Positions 38,323 through 47,459 of a stretch of DNA of 64,000 bases are shown piece by piece. The stretch is taken from contig NZ_JAATOO010000016.1 in the NCBI RefSeq assembly GCF_011806575.1, positions 1 to 64,000 on the forward strand, written 5' to 3'. Below the pieces are notes generated by a model. It did no database searches. It was not told the origin of the DNA and saw nothing but the letters and a program-made list of their open reading frames with translations. Every line of letters starts with the position of its first letter. Position 1 is the first letter of the stretch. This DNA is from Vibrio hepatarius (GTDB lineage Bacteria; Pseudomonadota; Gammaproteobacteria; Enterobacterales; Vibrionaceae). The position numbers and the translations under genes were made by a program.

Positions 38323-40902
38323 ATGTCGAAGACAACATCTCCGTCTCAAGATGTGCAAGATATGGTCGCTCAAGCCGATACAGGTGCTCGTGCCCCGCAA
38401 GGGGTTCCCGGTCGCATCCTTTGGTTTGTGCCACTATGCTGGTCACTATTTCAACTATGGTACGCATCCCCTCTGCCTTTTATTTTTAATTTTGGCGTAC
38501 TCAATGACACGGAAGCGCGTTCAATACACCTTATGTTTGCGGTATTTCTTGCGTTTACCGCTTATCCAGCACTGAAGCATTCTCCGCGAGACCGCATTCC
38601 TGCTCTAGATTGGATACTTGCACTAGCGGGTAGTTTTTCTGCTGCCTACATTTATTTGTTTTATACCGAACTAGCCGGACGTTCAGGTGCACCAACAACC
38701 GTTGATATTGTCGTAGCGGTTGTCGGTATGGTCTTGCTTCTTGAAGCGACTCGACGCGCGTTAGGTCCACCACTAATGGTGGTTGCTGCCGTATTCCTAC
38801 TTTACACCTTTGGCGGTCCTTACATGCCAGACGTGATCGCGCACAAAGGGGCAAGCCTGAACAAAGCCATGTCTCACCTTTGGCTAACCACCGAAGGCGT
38901 ATTTGGTGTCGCGCTTGGCGTATCAACCTCATTTGTATTCTTGTTTGTACTATTCGGCGCCATGCTAGAGCGCGCAGGCGCAGGTGCTTACTTTATCAAG
39001 GTGGCTTTCTCCCTACTTGGTCACATGCGTGGTGGTCCAGCGAAAGCGGCGGTTGTCGCATCGGGTCTTTCTGGCCTAGTGTCAGGCTCGTCGATCGCGA
39101 ACGTAGTTACTACAGGTACCTTTACGATTCCATTGATGAAACGCGTTGGCTTCCCGGGCACCAAAGCAGGTGCTGTTGAAGTTGCCGCATCGACCAACGG
39201 TCAGCTTACACCACCAATCATGGGCGCCGCGGCTTTCTTGATGGTTGAATACGTGGGTATCTCTTACGTTGAAGTTATCAAAGCCGCACTACTACCTGCG
39301 CTTATTTCCTACATCGCACTGATTTACATCGTTCACTTAGAAGCGTGTAAAGCAGGAATGGAGGGGCTGCCTCGTCGCCATAACCCAACTCTGGTGCAGA
39401 GCCTGCTGTCGTTTACTGGCACCATCTTAGGCCTATGCGTAATCAGTGCTGTGGTCTATTACGGTGTGGGTTGGACCAAAGATGTCTTCGGCGCAGCAGC
39501 AACCCCAATCGTGACGGTGGCGTTATTGATCGCGTATGTAGCATTGGTCAGCGTCTCAGCTCGTCACGCGAAAGATGGCGAGATCGAAATCGATGCGGAA
39601 CTCAATGAAGTGCCGGATCCGGGTCCAACTATTAAATCGGGCTTGCACTACCTACTACCAATCGTTGTGCTGGTTTGGTGTTTGACGGTTGAACGCTTCT
39701 CACCTGGTCTATCCGCATTCTGGGCGACGGTATTTATGATCTTCATTTTGATCACCCAACGTCCACTTATCGCTATCTTGTCCAAACAAGGTGATCTGCT
39801 AGAACAAACTAAAGTTGGATTTATTGATCTTGCCGAGAGTCTTGTCGCGGGTGCGCGTAATATGATCGGTATCGGTGTTGCTACGGCGGCGGCGGGTACG
39901 GTTGTTGGCGTGGTAACTCTTACAGGTATCGGTTTGGTTATGACCGACTTTGTCGAGTTCATTTCCGGTGGTAGCGTGATCCTAATGTTGCTGTTTACCG
40001 CAGTGATCAGCTTGATCTTGGGCATGGGTCTACCGACGACGGCGAACTACATCGTCGTATCCACCTTGATGGCGCCGGTTATCGTTACCTTGGGTGCTGA
40101 ACACGGTCTGATCATTCCATTGATCGCGGTCCACCTATTCGTGTTCTACTTCGGTATTTTGGCCGATGATACCCCACCAGTAGGTTTAGCCGCGTTTGCA
40201 GCAGCAGCGATTGCCAAGTCGGATCCTATTCGAACCGGTATTCAAGGTTTCACTTACGATATACGAACCGCGATCCTGCCGTTTATGTTTATCTTTAACA
40301 CCCAGCTACTCTTGATGGGCATAGACAGTTGGTGGCACTTAACGTTGACCGTCGTCTCCTCGGTGATTGCGATGCTGATATTCTCCGCTGCAACCCAAGG
40401 CTGGTGGTTTACCAAGAACAAGTGGTGGGAAACCGTTCTACTGTTAGTGCTGACGTTTACTTTCTTCCGTCCAGGTTACTGGTGGGACAAGATTTACCCA
40501 GCCACCATCCTTTACCCAGGTACAAGCGTGACTGAAATTGTCGAAGGCTTGAAAGTAGGTGAGGAGGTCGAACTGATGGTCGCTGGTGAAAACCTTGAAG
40601 GCGATTACAGCTCGAAGACCGTTCGCCTACCGTTCGATGATAGAGCGAAGACGGCTGAAGAGCGCATCTCTTCAATGGGTCTGATGCTAAACAACGAGAA
40701 CGGCCGCATGCTGGTGGATATGGTCGAGTTTGGTAGCCCTGCTGAAGCTGCAGGTATCGATTTTGATTGGGAAATCCGTTCGGTTGTCGTCGATTCAGAC
40801 CGCCCGATGAAAGAATGGGTGTTCGTCCCTGCGCTATTGATCTTGTTTGGCTTAGGGATGAACCAAAAACGCCGTATTCGTAAAGAGCAACAAGCCGCGT
40901 AA
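38323..40902 (+). CDS. TRAP transporter permease, fused 4TM/12TM, with DUF3394 C-terminus
   Basis: An 859-residue inner-membrane protein that fuses the small (DctQ-like) and large (DctM-like) TRAP permease subunits. The N-terminal four-helix part covers about 40-180, and the large domain with motifs such as GLVSGSSIANVVTTGTFTIP and LGMGLPTTANYIVVSTLMAP covers about 190-650. A C-terminal region of about 200 residues (DUF3394 type) includes a small soluble, possibly PDZ-like part with two final membrane segments. It uses a Na+ gradient with the upstream TAXI protein, as known for TRAP transporters. The AAGGA Shine-Dalgarno supports the start. Confidence 0.93.
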   Translation: MSKTTSPSQDVQDMVAQADTGARAPQGVPGRILWFVPLCWSLFQLWYASPLPFIFNFGVLNDTEARSIHLMFAVFLAFTAYPALKHSPRDRIPALDWILALAGSFSAAYIYLFYTELAGRSGAPTTVDIVVAVVGMVLLLEATRRALGPPLMVVAAVFLLYTFGGPYMPDVIAHKGASLNKAMSHLWLTTEGVFGVALGVSTSFVFLFVLFGAMLERAGAGAYFIKVAFSLLGHMRGGPAKAAVVASGLSGLVSGSSIANVVTTGTFTIPLMKRVGFPGTKAGAVEVAASTNGQLTPPIMGAAAFLMVEYVGISYVEVIKAALLPALISYIALIYIVHLEACKAGMEGLPRRHNPTLVQSLLSFTGTILGLCVISAVVYYGVGWTKDVFGAAATPIVTVALLIAYVALVSVSARHAKDGEIEIDAELNEVPDPGPTIKSGLHYLLPIVVLVWCLTVERFSPGLSAFWATVFMIFILITQRPLIAILSKQGDLLEQTKVGFIDLAESLVAGARNMIGIGVATAAAGTVVGVVTLTGIGLVMTDFVEFISGGSVILMLLFTAVISLILGMGLPTTANYIVVSTLMAPVIVTLGAEHGLIIPLIAVHLFVFYFGILADDTPPVGLAAFAAAAIAKSDPIRTGIQGFTYDIRTAILPFMFIFNTQLLLMGIDSWWHLTLTVVSSVIAMLIFSAATQGWWFTKNKWWETVLLLVLTFTFFRPGYWWDKIYPATILYPGTSVTEIVEGLKVGEEVELMVAGENLEGDYSSKTVRLPFDDRAKTAEERISSMGLMLNNENGRMLVDMVEFGSPAEAAGIDFDWEIRSVVVDSDRPMKEWVFVPALLILFGLGMNQKRRIRKEQQAA

Positions 40903-40994
40903 TCAACAAGCTCCACCGTTGAGGTGGAGCTACACTTTAATCAGGATACATTTACTCAGCTCCTTAAAGGGAGCGTTGAATAAGAGACACAGCA

Positions 40995-41432
40995 ATGTAC
41001 AAACAAATCCTTGTACCAGTAGACCTGAACGATCAAGGCTTTTCTGACAAAGCACTGAAAACCGCCGTTTGGCATGCGAAACATTCCAATGCACAACTGC
41101 ACTTGCTCAATGTGCTTCCGGGTATTCATATGTCGATGGTCGCGACTTACTTCCCGAAAGACGCAGCGAAGAAAATGAAGCAAGATGTCGAGAAGCAACT
41201 GAAAAAGTTTGCCGTTGACCATATCCCAGAAGAAGTGGTTTACAGCATTAATGTGGCTGAGGGGAAGCCGTCTTCGACGATTCTCGAATACGCAGCGAAA
41301 TTGGGTGCTGACCTTATCGTGATGCCTAGTCATAAACGTTCAAAGATCGACAAAGTGATTTTAGGCTCGGTTGCTAACAAGGTGGTGCAGAAGTCACCGA
41401 TCAATGTCTTAGTCGTCAAGCCACAAGGCTAG
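40995..41432 (+). CDS. Universal stress protein family protein
   Basis: A 145-residue single-domain Usp that begins MYKQILVPVDLNDQGFSDKA. The C-terminal ATP-loop region reads MPSHKRSKIDKVILGS where ATP-binding Usps have G-x2-G, so the two early glycines are missing, and nucleotide binding is doubtful. It follows the TRAP permease by about 90 bases on the same strand; Usp genes often accompany TRAP transporters, and one (TeaD) regulates transport in Halomonas. A strong terminator follows, closing this three-gene unit. Confidence 0.92.
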   Translation: MYKQILVPVDLNDQGFSDKALKTAVWHAKHSNAQLHLLNVLPGIHMSMVATYFPKDAAKKMKQDVEKQLKKFAVDHIPEEVVYSINVAEGKPSSTILEYAAKLGADLIVMPSHKRSKIDKVILGSVANKVVQKSPINVLVVKPQG

Positions 41433-41448
41433 TCGATAGCTTTAATTT

Positions 41449-41475
41449 AAAAAAGGGCTCTAAGAGCCCTTTTTT
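41449..41475 (+). terminator. Terminator of the TRAP/Usp unit
   Basis: The stem AAAAAAGGGCTC / GAGCCCTTTTTT with loop TAA lies 17 bases after the Usp stop. Confidence 0.93.
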
Positions 41476-41576
41476 AATCGGTGTTAACTATCAATCTTAT
41501 AGTTATATCCACCTTTCTTAAATGCAAATAGTTATCAATAATGGTTCTATCGAAACAACAACGGTTGGACTATCCC

Positions 41577-41972
41577 ATGAAAAAGACCATCACATTTGCC
41601 GCAATACACTTCACAATTGCTTTCAGCGTGGCGTACGTTCTGACTGGTGATATTTTACTTGGCAGTCTGATCGCTATGATCGAACCAATGGTGAACACGG
41701 TGGCTTTCTACTTCCATGAACGCACTTGGCAAAGCCATACAAAACTTCGCTCTCTTGCAAACGCAACAGGGATCAAAACCACCAGCTTTGCTGTGATTCA
41801 CTTTAATGTTGCATTTGGTGTGGCGTACTTGATGACAGGCAGTTGGCTAGTCGGTGGAGTGATGGCGATGATTGAACCAAGCATCAACACCATGGCCTTC
41901 TACTTCCACGAGAAAGTATGGCAGCGTAAACAAGCGCCACACACTTCGGCATGGCACTGCGCACACGCTTAG
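41577..41972 (+). CDS. DUF2061 domain protein with two tandem copies
   Basis: A 131-residue membrane protein made of two DUF2061 units (about 3-52 and 63-112), each with the pattern AIHF...FxVAY-TG...MIEP-NT-AFYFHE-WQ and two hydrophobic segments. The family function is not known. I chose the ATG at 41577 (MKKTITFA) because it begins the conserved part and a GGTTGGA lies upstream; the ATG at 41541 has no Shine-Dalgarno. Its stop overlaps the end of the opposing gene by four bases. Confidence 0.85.
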   Translation: MKKTITFAAIHFTIAFSVAYVLTGDILLGSLIAMIEPMVNTVAFYFHERTWQSHTKLRSLANATGIKTTSFAVIHFNVAFGVAYLMTGSWLVGGVMAMIEPSINTMAFYFHEKVWQRKQAPHTSAWHCAHA

Positions 41973-42769
41973 ATCGGGAAATGCGTCACGCACAGGTCTT
42001 CACTGAGACCGATTTTGAAGCTCTGAACCTGTCCATCTAAACTCACTTCCAGTTGATAAAAATCAGCTGGATTTGGGTTTTCTGCGTCGATATAAACCGG
42101 CGCTTCGACTTGGAATAGCGCGCTGGCGTGGTTGTTTCTCACATCGATCGGCACGTGATAGGTCATGCCATTAAATTTGACCGAAGCAGACACTAAGCCA
42201 GCGGATAATGTTTTGTAATACAGCTCGACCATAAACTCACATCCACCACCGTGGTGCCAGATTTGTTCGGTCGTGATGTGCTCTAAACGCATATGACGAA
42301 TAAACTGCAGGTACGGTTCTTTCCAGATACCGATTCGCTGATCAAAAACTTCCGGCTTTTGCTCTCCCAACGAGCAGAGCTCTGCCAAGTCTTCGTCGAA
42401 AATCAGTCCCTCTTCTTCTTCAAGGAACAGAATCTCAAAGCGGTTTCGACCAAGCTGCATGAACGGACGGATGTCTTTTCTGTACTCGGCTTGCGTGCCA
42501 TCGCAATCAAACAGGGCAATACCGTTCAGACGTACCTCTGCGTGATAATCGACACCACCTAGCACGAGGTCAACCGCAGGAAAAGCCAGCATGGCGTCGT
42601 CCACTTCGATGTCGTGCATCAGGTGCCATTCTTGTTCGGCGATGGTTTGTTCATCTAGCTCGACAGGCAGTTTGTCACTTAGTGGAGCAGGAAATTCAAT
42701 ATCATCTTGAGGAATCGAAAGATCTGTCAGGGGAGAGATTTGCCAAAGGCCTGCTAAAGAAAGCTGCAT
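41969..42769 (-). CDS. Stand-alone GH2-type sugar-binding-fold protein
   Basis: A 266-residue protein resembling the N-terminal galactose-binding-like jelly-roll of family 2 glycoside hydrolases and beta-mannosidases. The start LAGLWQISPL and the internal VDLVLGGVDYHAEVRLNGIAL (about 66-86) are typical, but there is no TIM-barrel and no catalytic Glu pair. It has no signal peptide, so it is probably cytosolic. The role is unknown. It lies downstream of rraB on the same strand, beyond a terminator. Confidence 0.75.
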   Translation of the reverse strand: MQLSLAGLWQISPLTDLSIPQDDIEFPAPLSDKLPVELDEQTIAEQEWHLMHDIEVDDAMLAFPAVDLVLGGVDYHAEVRLNGIALFDCDGTQAEYRKDIRPFMQLGRNRFEILFLEEEEGLIFDEDLAELCSLGEQKPEVFDQRIGIWKEPYLQFIRHMRLEHITTEQIWHHGGGCEFMVELYYKTLSAGLVSASVKFNGMTYHVPIDVRNNHASALFQVEAPVYIDAENPNPADFYQLEVSLDGQVQSFKIGLSEDLCVTHFPI

Positions 42770-42835
42770 AGAACGTCCACTGGTTTAATTGAGCTAGATC
42801 AATTTTCGATTATAAAACAGTGCGCATGACAAAGA

Positions 42836-42866
42836 TACAAAAATGCCAGTCGTTATGACTGGCATT
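42836..42866 (-). terminator. rraB terminator
   Basis: A perfect 10-bp stem AATGCCAGTC / GACTGGCATT is followed on the minus strand by TTTG, about 25 bases after the rraB stop. Confidence 0.88.
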
Positions 42867-42889
42867 CAAAAACAAGTTAGCGAGTTGAA

Positions 42890-43306
42890 TTACGCTTCGT
42901 CTTCATCATCTTCTTCTGGATAAAGCGCGTCTTCACCTTCGTAATACGTACCCCAACCATCGTAGATGATGTCGTATTTCTCAGCTAGGTGAACCAGTTT
43001 CTCAACTTGCGCATCAATCGCTTCAGCATTCAGTGCCGATTCCATTGTCGCGTCACAGCACAGTAGCTTATTGCCGTCTTCGTCTTCGGTCTCTTCCGCT
43101 TCTAGGACTTCAAAGCCCATTTTAAACGCTTCAACAACCGCTTTTTCTAGCGTTGCAAAATCTTCTGCGAACAGGTGGTGCTCGATCTCATAAAGAGCTT
43201 CTGGATCACTGCCGTCTTCAAGTAGTGCTTGGATAATGTCGCGAGTATCTTCTTTTTGAATCTCAATTAATTCTTCAACTGATAGATATTCATCTTCATG
43301 AGACAT
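42890..43306 (-). CDS. rraB: Ribonuclease E inhibitor RraB
   Basis: A 138-residue acidic protein that binds RNase E and alters degradosome composition, changing mRNA decay. The sequence matches the RraB/YjgD family, with the conserved WGTYYEG near residue 121 and a very acidic tail EEDDEDEA. The start at 43306 (MSHEDEYL) has GGAG eight bases upstream; a longer in-frame start at 43330 is not conserved. It diverges from arcA. rng, the RNase E paralogue, lies a few kilobases away, which may be coincidence. Confidence 0.93.
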   Translation of the reverse strand: MSHEDEYLSVEELIEIQKEDTRDIIQALLEDGSDPEALYEIEHHLFAEDFATLEKAVVEAFKMGFEVLEAEETEDEDGNKLLCCDATMESALNAEAIDAQVEKLVHLAEKYDIIYDGWGTYYEGEDALYPEEDDEDEA

Positions 43307-43397
43307 AAGTCGTGCTCCAGATAGTGACAATATTGATCGTAATTTAACGCACCGGACTATCGCATGTATCTAAGCAAAATACCACCCAGAATCACTG

Positions 43398-43411
43398 AAG
43401 ATCCGGATCTT
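43398..43411. repeat. 14-base palindrome AAGATCCGGATCTT
   Basis: The palindrome is perfect and lies about 90 bases upstream of rraB. It could be an operator; I do not recognise the regulator. Confidence 0.5.
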
Positions 43412-43624
43412 TATTGGCAGATCCGCACTCAAATTAATCTGATCGAGTTCACAAGACGAGAAAGTTAACATTTTTTTATCATTTGTTGTATTCAGAATTA
43501 TCTGCCGAGCTATCAACGGCGATTTGCCGCCAATGTATGCGTTTTTATTATTTTACTCTGCATATATCCAGATATGGTCCAAATGCATAAAAAGCCACTT
43601 TATCGCGCCTAGTAAGATAGCTTA

Positions 43625-43638
43625 TGCATAGCTATGTA
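43625..43638 (+). promoter_or_regulatory. ARG-box-like palindrome upstream of arcA
   Basis: TGCATAGCTATGTA follows the relaxed ArgR pattern and shares TGCATAGCTATG, 12 identical bases, with the site ahead of argR. It lies about 235 bases before arcA. ArgR control of arginine deiminase is inferred. Confidence 0.45.
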
Positions 43639-43873
43639 GTAAAAGCTCAATGCCGCCACAAACCTGTTGCAGCAGGTTATCGAATAGCAACGCACTCTCC
43701 CGCCAAAGCGGAAAAAAATACAAAATAGCAAAACCTCGACACTCAAGATTAAAATATCAGTATATATAACCAAACATTTGTCATAAGTAAGAATTTACAT
43801 CCATCATGCCCGCTTGCATCTTAATAACATCCTTGTCATAAATACGCTCAATAGTTATTTGTAAGGATGCAAA

Positions 43874-45094
43874 ATGAGTAAGCTGTATGTAGGCTCTGAA
43901 GTTGGCCAGTTAAGACGAGTGTTGTTAAACCGCCCGGAGCGCGCACTGACACATTTAACCCCATCAAACTGCCATGAACTACTGTTCGATGACGTATTAG
44001 CGGTTGAAGCCGCAGGCGAAGAGCACGACAAATTTGCCCAGACCTTGACTGAGCAGGGCGTCGAAGTACTACTACTGCATGACCTATTGGTAGAAACGCT
44101 TGAAGTACGTGAAGCGAAAGAGTGGCTGCTTAACACTCAGATTTCAGATTTCCGTTACGGCCCTATCTTTGCGCGTGACTTGCGCTTTTACTTAGCGGAG
44201 ATGGATAACGAGCACCTCGCAACTATCCTACTTGGTGGCCTTGCCTATTCTGAGCTACCTATTTCTACCGCATCGATGTTACCAAAGATGCATCGCCCGC
44301 TTGATTTCGTTATTGAACCACTACCGAACCACCTGTTCACACGTGATACCTCGTGCTGGGTATACGGCGGTGTGTCACTCAATCCAATGATGAAACCTGC
44401 GCGCCAACGCGAGACAAACCACCTTAAAGCGATTTATCGCTGGCATCCAGTGTTCGCTGGTCAGGACTTTATCAAGTACTTTGGTGACGAAGACCTTCAC
44501 TACGATAATGCCAACATTGAGGGTGGTGACGTTTTAGTTATCGGTAAAGGTTCTGTGTTGATCGGCATGTCTGAGCGTACCACCGCACAAGGCGTGGAAA
44601 ATTTAGCGGCGAATCTGTTTAAACACGGCCAAGCGAAAGAAGTGATCGCGATAGAGCTTCCTAAGCACCGCTCGTGCATGCACTTGGACACAGTCATGAC
44701 GCATATGGATATCGATACTTTCTCGGTATACCCAGAGATCATGCGCAAAGACCTCAACACATGGCGCTTAAGTGCCAAAGATGATGGTGACATTAAGGTT
44801 GAACAAGTGCCTAGCTACATTCACGCGATTGAAGAAGCTTTGGGGCTGGATTACTTGAAAGTCATTACCACCGGTGGTGACAGCTACGAAGCAGAGCGTG
44901 AACAATGGAACGACGCAAACAACGTATTGACCGTAAAACCAGGCGTAGTGATTGGTTATGAGCGCAACGTTTACACCAACGAAAAATACGACAAAGCAGG
45001 CATTGAAGTACTGACTATTCCAGGTAACGAGCTGGGTCGCGGTCGCGGTGGCGCACGTTGTATGAGCTGTCCAATCGAACGTGACGGAATCTAA
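43874..45094 (+). CDS. arcA: Arginine deiminase
   Basis: A 406-residue enzyme that hydrolyses arginine to citrulline and ammonia, the first step of the arginine deiminase pathway. The catalytic Cys is C396 in GGARCMSCP near the C-terminus; the conserved [10 protein letters not shown] and [10 protein letters not shown] are also present. It stands alone: no arcB or arcC follows, so citrulline use would depend on other genes, perhaps ArgF about 11 kb away. It has an AAGGA Shine-Dalgarno and ends at a terminator shared with tldD. The symbol is for arginine deiminase, not the redox regulator ArcA. Confidence 0.95.
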   Translation: MSKLYVGSEVGQLRRVLLNRPERALTHLTPSNCHELLFDDVLAVEAAGEEHDKFAQTLTEQGVEVLLLHDLLVETLEVREAKEWLLNTQISDFRYGPIFARDLRFYLAEMDNEHLATILLGGLAYSELPISTASMLPKMHRPLDFVIEPLPNHLFTRDTSCWVYGGVSLNPMMKPARQRETNHLKAIYRWHPVFAGQDFIKYFGDEDLHYDNANIEGGDVLVIGKGSVLIGMSERTTAQGVENLAANLFKHGQAKEVIAIELPKHRSCMHLDTVMTHMDIDTFSVYPEIMRKDLNTWRLSAKDDGDIKVEQVPSYIHAIEEALGLDYLKVITTGGDSYEAEREQWNDANNVLTVKPGVVIGYERNVYTNEKYDKAGIEVLTIPGNELGRGRGGARCMSCPIERDGI

Positions 45095-45127
45095 TCCTCG
45101 GTTCAATGCACAAAAAATCAATCAACA

Positions 45128-45156
45128 AAAAAAGCTGCGACAATCGCAGCTTTTTT
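45128..45156. terminator. Bidirectional terminator between arcA and tldD
   Basis: The stem AAAAAAGCTGCGA / TCGCAGCTTTTTT with loop CAA works for both converging genes. Confidence 0.93.
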
Positions 45157-45173
45157 ATTCGTTGTTGGTGCGG

Positions 45174-46619
45174 TTACTCGGTGCCGCCCACAGTCAAGGA
45201 GTCGAGTTTCAGTGTCGGCTGACCGACACCTACAGGTACACTTTGACCCGCTTTACCACATACACCAACACCACGGTCGATACTCAGATCATTACCCACC
45301 ATAGACACTTGCTGCATCGCTTCGATGCCCGAACCGATCAAAGTTGCGCCTTTCACTGGTCGAGTGATCTTACCGTCTTCAATCAAATACGCTTCAGAAG
45401 CCGAGAATACGAACTTACCGGAAGTGATATCAACCTGACCACCGCCAAAGTTTGGCGCGTACAGACCTTTCTTCACGGTCGAGATGATCTCTTCTGGCGT
45501 GTGCTGACCCGGTAGCATGTAAGTGTTGGTCATTCGTGGCATGGGTAGATGCGCATATGACTCACGACGCCCGTTACCCGTCGGTGCTACGCCCATCAAA
45601 CGCGCATTAAGCTTGTCTTGCATGTAACCTTTCAACACTCCGTTTTCAATCAGAGTATTGTATTGCCCTTTCACGCCTTCATCGTCGACATTGAGTGAAC
45701 CACGCAAGTCTTTCAACGTGCCATCATCGACAATCGTACACAGTTCAGAGGTCACCTTTTGGCCGACTTTGCCGCTAAATACCGACGACTCTTTACGGTT
45801 AAAGTCACCTTCTAAACCGTGACCTACCGCTTCATGCAGCAGTACGCCTGGCCAACCAGAGCCCAAAACGACAGGCATCGCGCCAGCTGGCGCCGCTTCC
45901 GCTTCTAGGTTAACCAGCGCCATACGAATGGCTTCGTCTGCGAATTGGTACGCGACTTGGCTACCTTGTTGTTCGGAAATAAAGAAGTCATACCCAAAGC
46001 GACCACCGCCACCCGCGCTGCCGCGTTCACGACGTTCACCACGCTGAGCCAGTACGCTGATCGACAAACGAACCAACGGGCGAATATCGCCGGCATAAGT
46101 GCCGTCCGTCGCCGCAACCAACATCTGTTCGTGCACACCGCTCAGGCTAATAGAAACTTCTTTGATCAGAGGCTCTTTGGTACGAATATAAGCGTCCAAC
46201 GCTTTCAATAACTTAGTCTTTTGTTCTTTTTCCCAGCACTCTAGCGGGTTAACCGCACCGTAGACATGTTGGTTATCGCTACGTTGAAACGCTTGGACTT
46301 TGCCATTTTGGCCTTGTTGTGCGATACCGCGCGCTGCGATAGCACTTTGTTTCAGTCCATCGAGCTGGATTTGGTCTGAGTAAGCAAAACCGGTCTTTTC
46401 GCCCGTCACCGCTCGAACACCAACACCACAATCAATGTTAAAAGAGCCATCTTTGATGATGCTGTCTTCAAGCACTAGAGATTCGTGCCAGCTTGACTGG
46501 AAATAGATATCGGCATAGTCGATCTGACGTGTTGCCATACTTGCTAGGGTGTCGGCAACATCTTGCTGTGTCAGCCCTGCAGAGGTTAGCAACGCATCTT
46601 CTACATGATTAATTGTCAT
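45174..46619 (-). CDS. tldD: Metalloprotease TldD
   Basis: A 481-residue subunit of the TldD/TldE protease, which degrades unfolded peptides and matures microcin B17 and CcdA in E. coli. The zinc site HEAVGH is at 262-267 with a following Asp-containing GLEGD. The partner TldE (PmbA) is not in this window. It follows the nitrilase-family gene by 9 bases after the corrected stop, on the same strand as yhdP, as in other gammaproteobacteria. Confidence 0.95.
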   Translation of the reverse strand: MTINHVEDALLTSAGLTQQDVADTLASMATRQIDYADIYFQSSWHESLVLEDSIIKDGSFNIDCGVGVRAVTGEKTGFAYSDQIQLDGLKQSAIAARGIAQQGQNGKVQAFQRSDNQHVYGAVNPLECWEKEQKTKLLKALDAYIRTKEPLIKEVSISLSGVHEQMLVAATDGTYAGDIRPLVRLSISVLAQRGERRERGSAGGGGRFGYDFFISEQQGSQVAYQFADEAIRMALVNLEAEAAPAGAMPVVLGSGWPGVLLHEAVGHGLEGDFNRKESSVFSGKVGQKVTSELCTIVDDGTLKDLRGSLNVDDEGVKGQYNTLIENGVLKGYMQDKLNARLMGVAPTGNGRRESYAHLPMPRMTNTYMLPGQHTPEEIISTVKKGLYAPNFGGGQVDITSGKFVFSASEAYLIEDGKITRPVKGATLIGSGIEAMQQVSMVGNDLSIDRGVGVCGKAGQSVPVGVGQPTLKLDSLTVGGTE

Positions 46620-46628
46620 ACTTCGCTC

Positions 46629-47447
46629 TTAAACTTTTAACTGGTTGTTGAATCTGGTGTGCTCAAGAACAGGCATGGTTTTCCTTAACTCTTGAACTTG
46701 ATTGAGGTCGATATCGACCACCAAATTCTGTGGCTCATTCTCTAGACTAGCGACGACTTTCCCCCAAGGTGATATCACCATCGAGTGTCCCCACGTTTCT
46801 CGTCCACAAGGATGAGTGCCGCACTGGTTAACCGCGATAACCCATGTTTGGCTTTCTATCGCTCTTGCCCTTAGCAAGGTTTCCCAATGCGCTTTCCCGG
46901 TAACAGCAGTGAATGCTGCTGGCACTAAAATGACGTTAGCACCACGCTGAGCCAGCTCACTGTATAGCGGCGGGAAACGAACATCATAACAGATTGTCAG
47001 CCCCAAATGCGCCAGTGGTGTCTCCACTGAGACGATTTTTGTCCCCGGGGTAAAGGTTTCTGACTCGCGGTAGCGGCTATGTTCATCGTCGACATCAACG
47101 TCAAACATATGCAGTTTATCGTAGTGCGCGACGCATTGCCCTTGCGGGTCAAACAGTAAAGAGGTCGTCGTGACTCCAGCCCCACTGCGAATCGGCATAC
47201 TGCCGACCACCAGCCAAACAGAGTGACGCTTCGCCAGCTCTGCAAGCTGAGAGTGAACCTCGCCCTCGCCAAGTGGCTGTGCCATTTGGTGATAGTCCGC
47301 TCGGCTACCAAACACGATACAGTTTTCCGGCGTGACTATCAGCTGCGCACCGACTTGTGCCAGTAACTCCACCTGACGCGCAATAAACGCCAGATTTTCT
47401 GCAACCACAGGTCCGGATGTCATTTGAATCAATCCCACTCTATCCAT
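46629..47447 (-). CDS. Carbon-nitrogen hydrolase (nitrilase superfamily)
   Basis: A 272-residue amidase of the Nit family. The catalytic triad is visible as Glu41 (TPENC), Lys111 (YDKLHMFD) and Cys153 (ICYDVRFP). This resembles bacterial Nit1-like enzymes that hydrolyse deaminated glutathione, a metabolite-repair role; I infer that from similarity. I favour the ATG at 47447, where AAGGA lies upstream; the ATG at 47456 is too close to it. It lies between yhdP and tldD in one directional run. Confidence 0.9.
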   Translation of the reverse strand: MDRVGLIQMTSGPVVAENLAFIARQVELLAQVGAQLIVTPENCIVFGSRADYHQMAQPLGEGEVHSQLAELAKRHSVWLVVGSMPIRSGAGVTTTSLLFDPQGQCVAHYDKLHMFDVDVDDEHSRYRESETFTPGTKIVSVETPLAHLGLTICYDVRFPPLYSELAQRGANVILVPAAFTAVTGKAHWETLLRARAIESQTWVIAVNQCGTHPCGRETWGHSMVISPWGKVVASLENEPQNLVVDIDLNQVQELRKTMPVLEHTRFNNQLKV

Positions 47448-47459
47448 GAGGCCCATCCT

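Larger units (their letters stand above)
43307..43873. other. Divergent rraB-arcA intergenic region
   Basis: This 567-base AT-rich spacer has no gene. It holds a perfect 14-base palindrome (43398-43411), an ARG-box-like palindrome (43625-43638), and the AAGGA Shine-Dalgarno of arcA. No clear promoter hexamers stand out. Confidence 0.5.
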
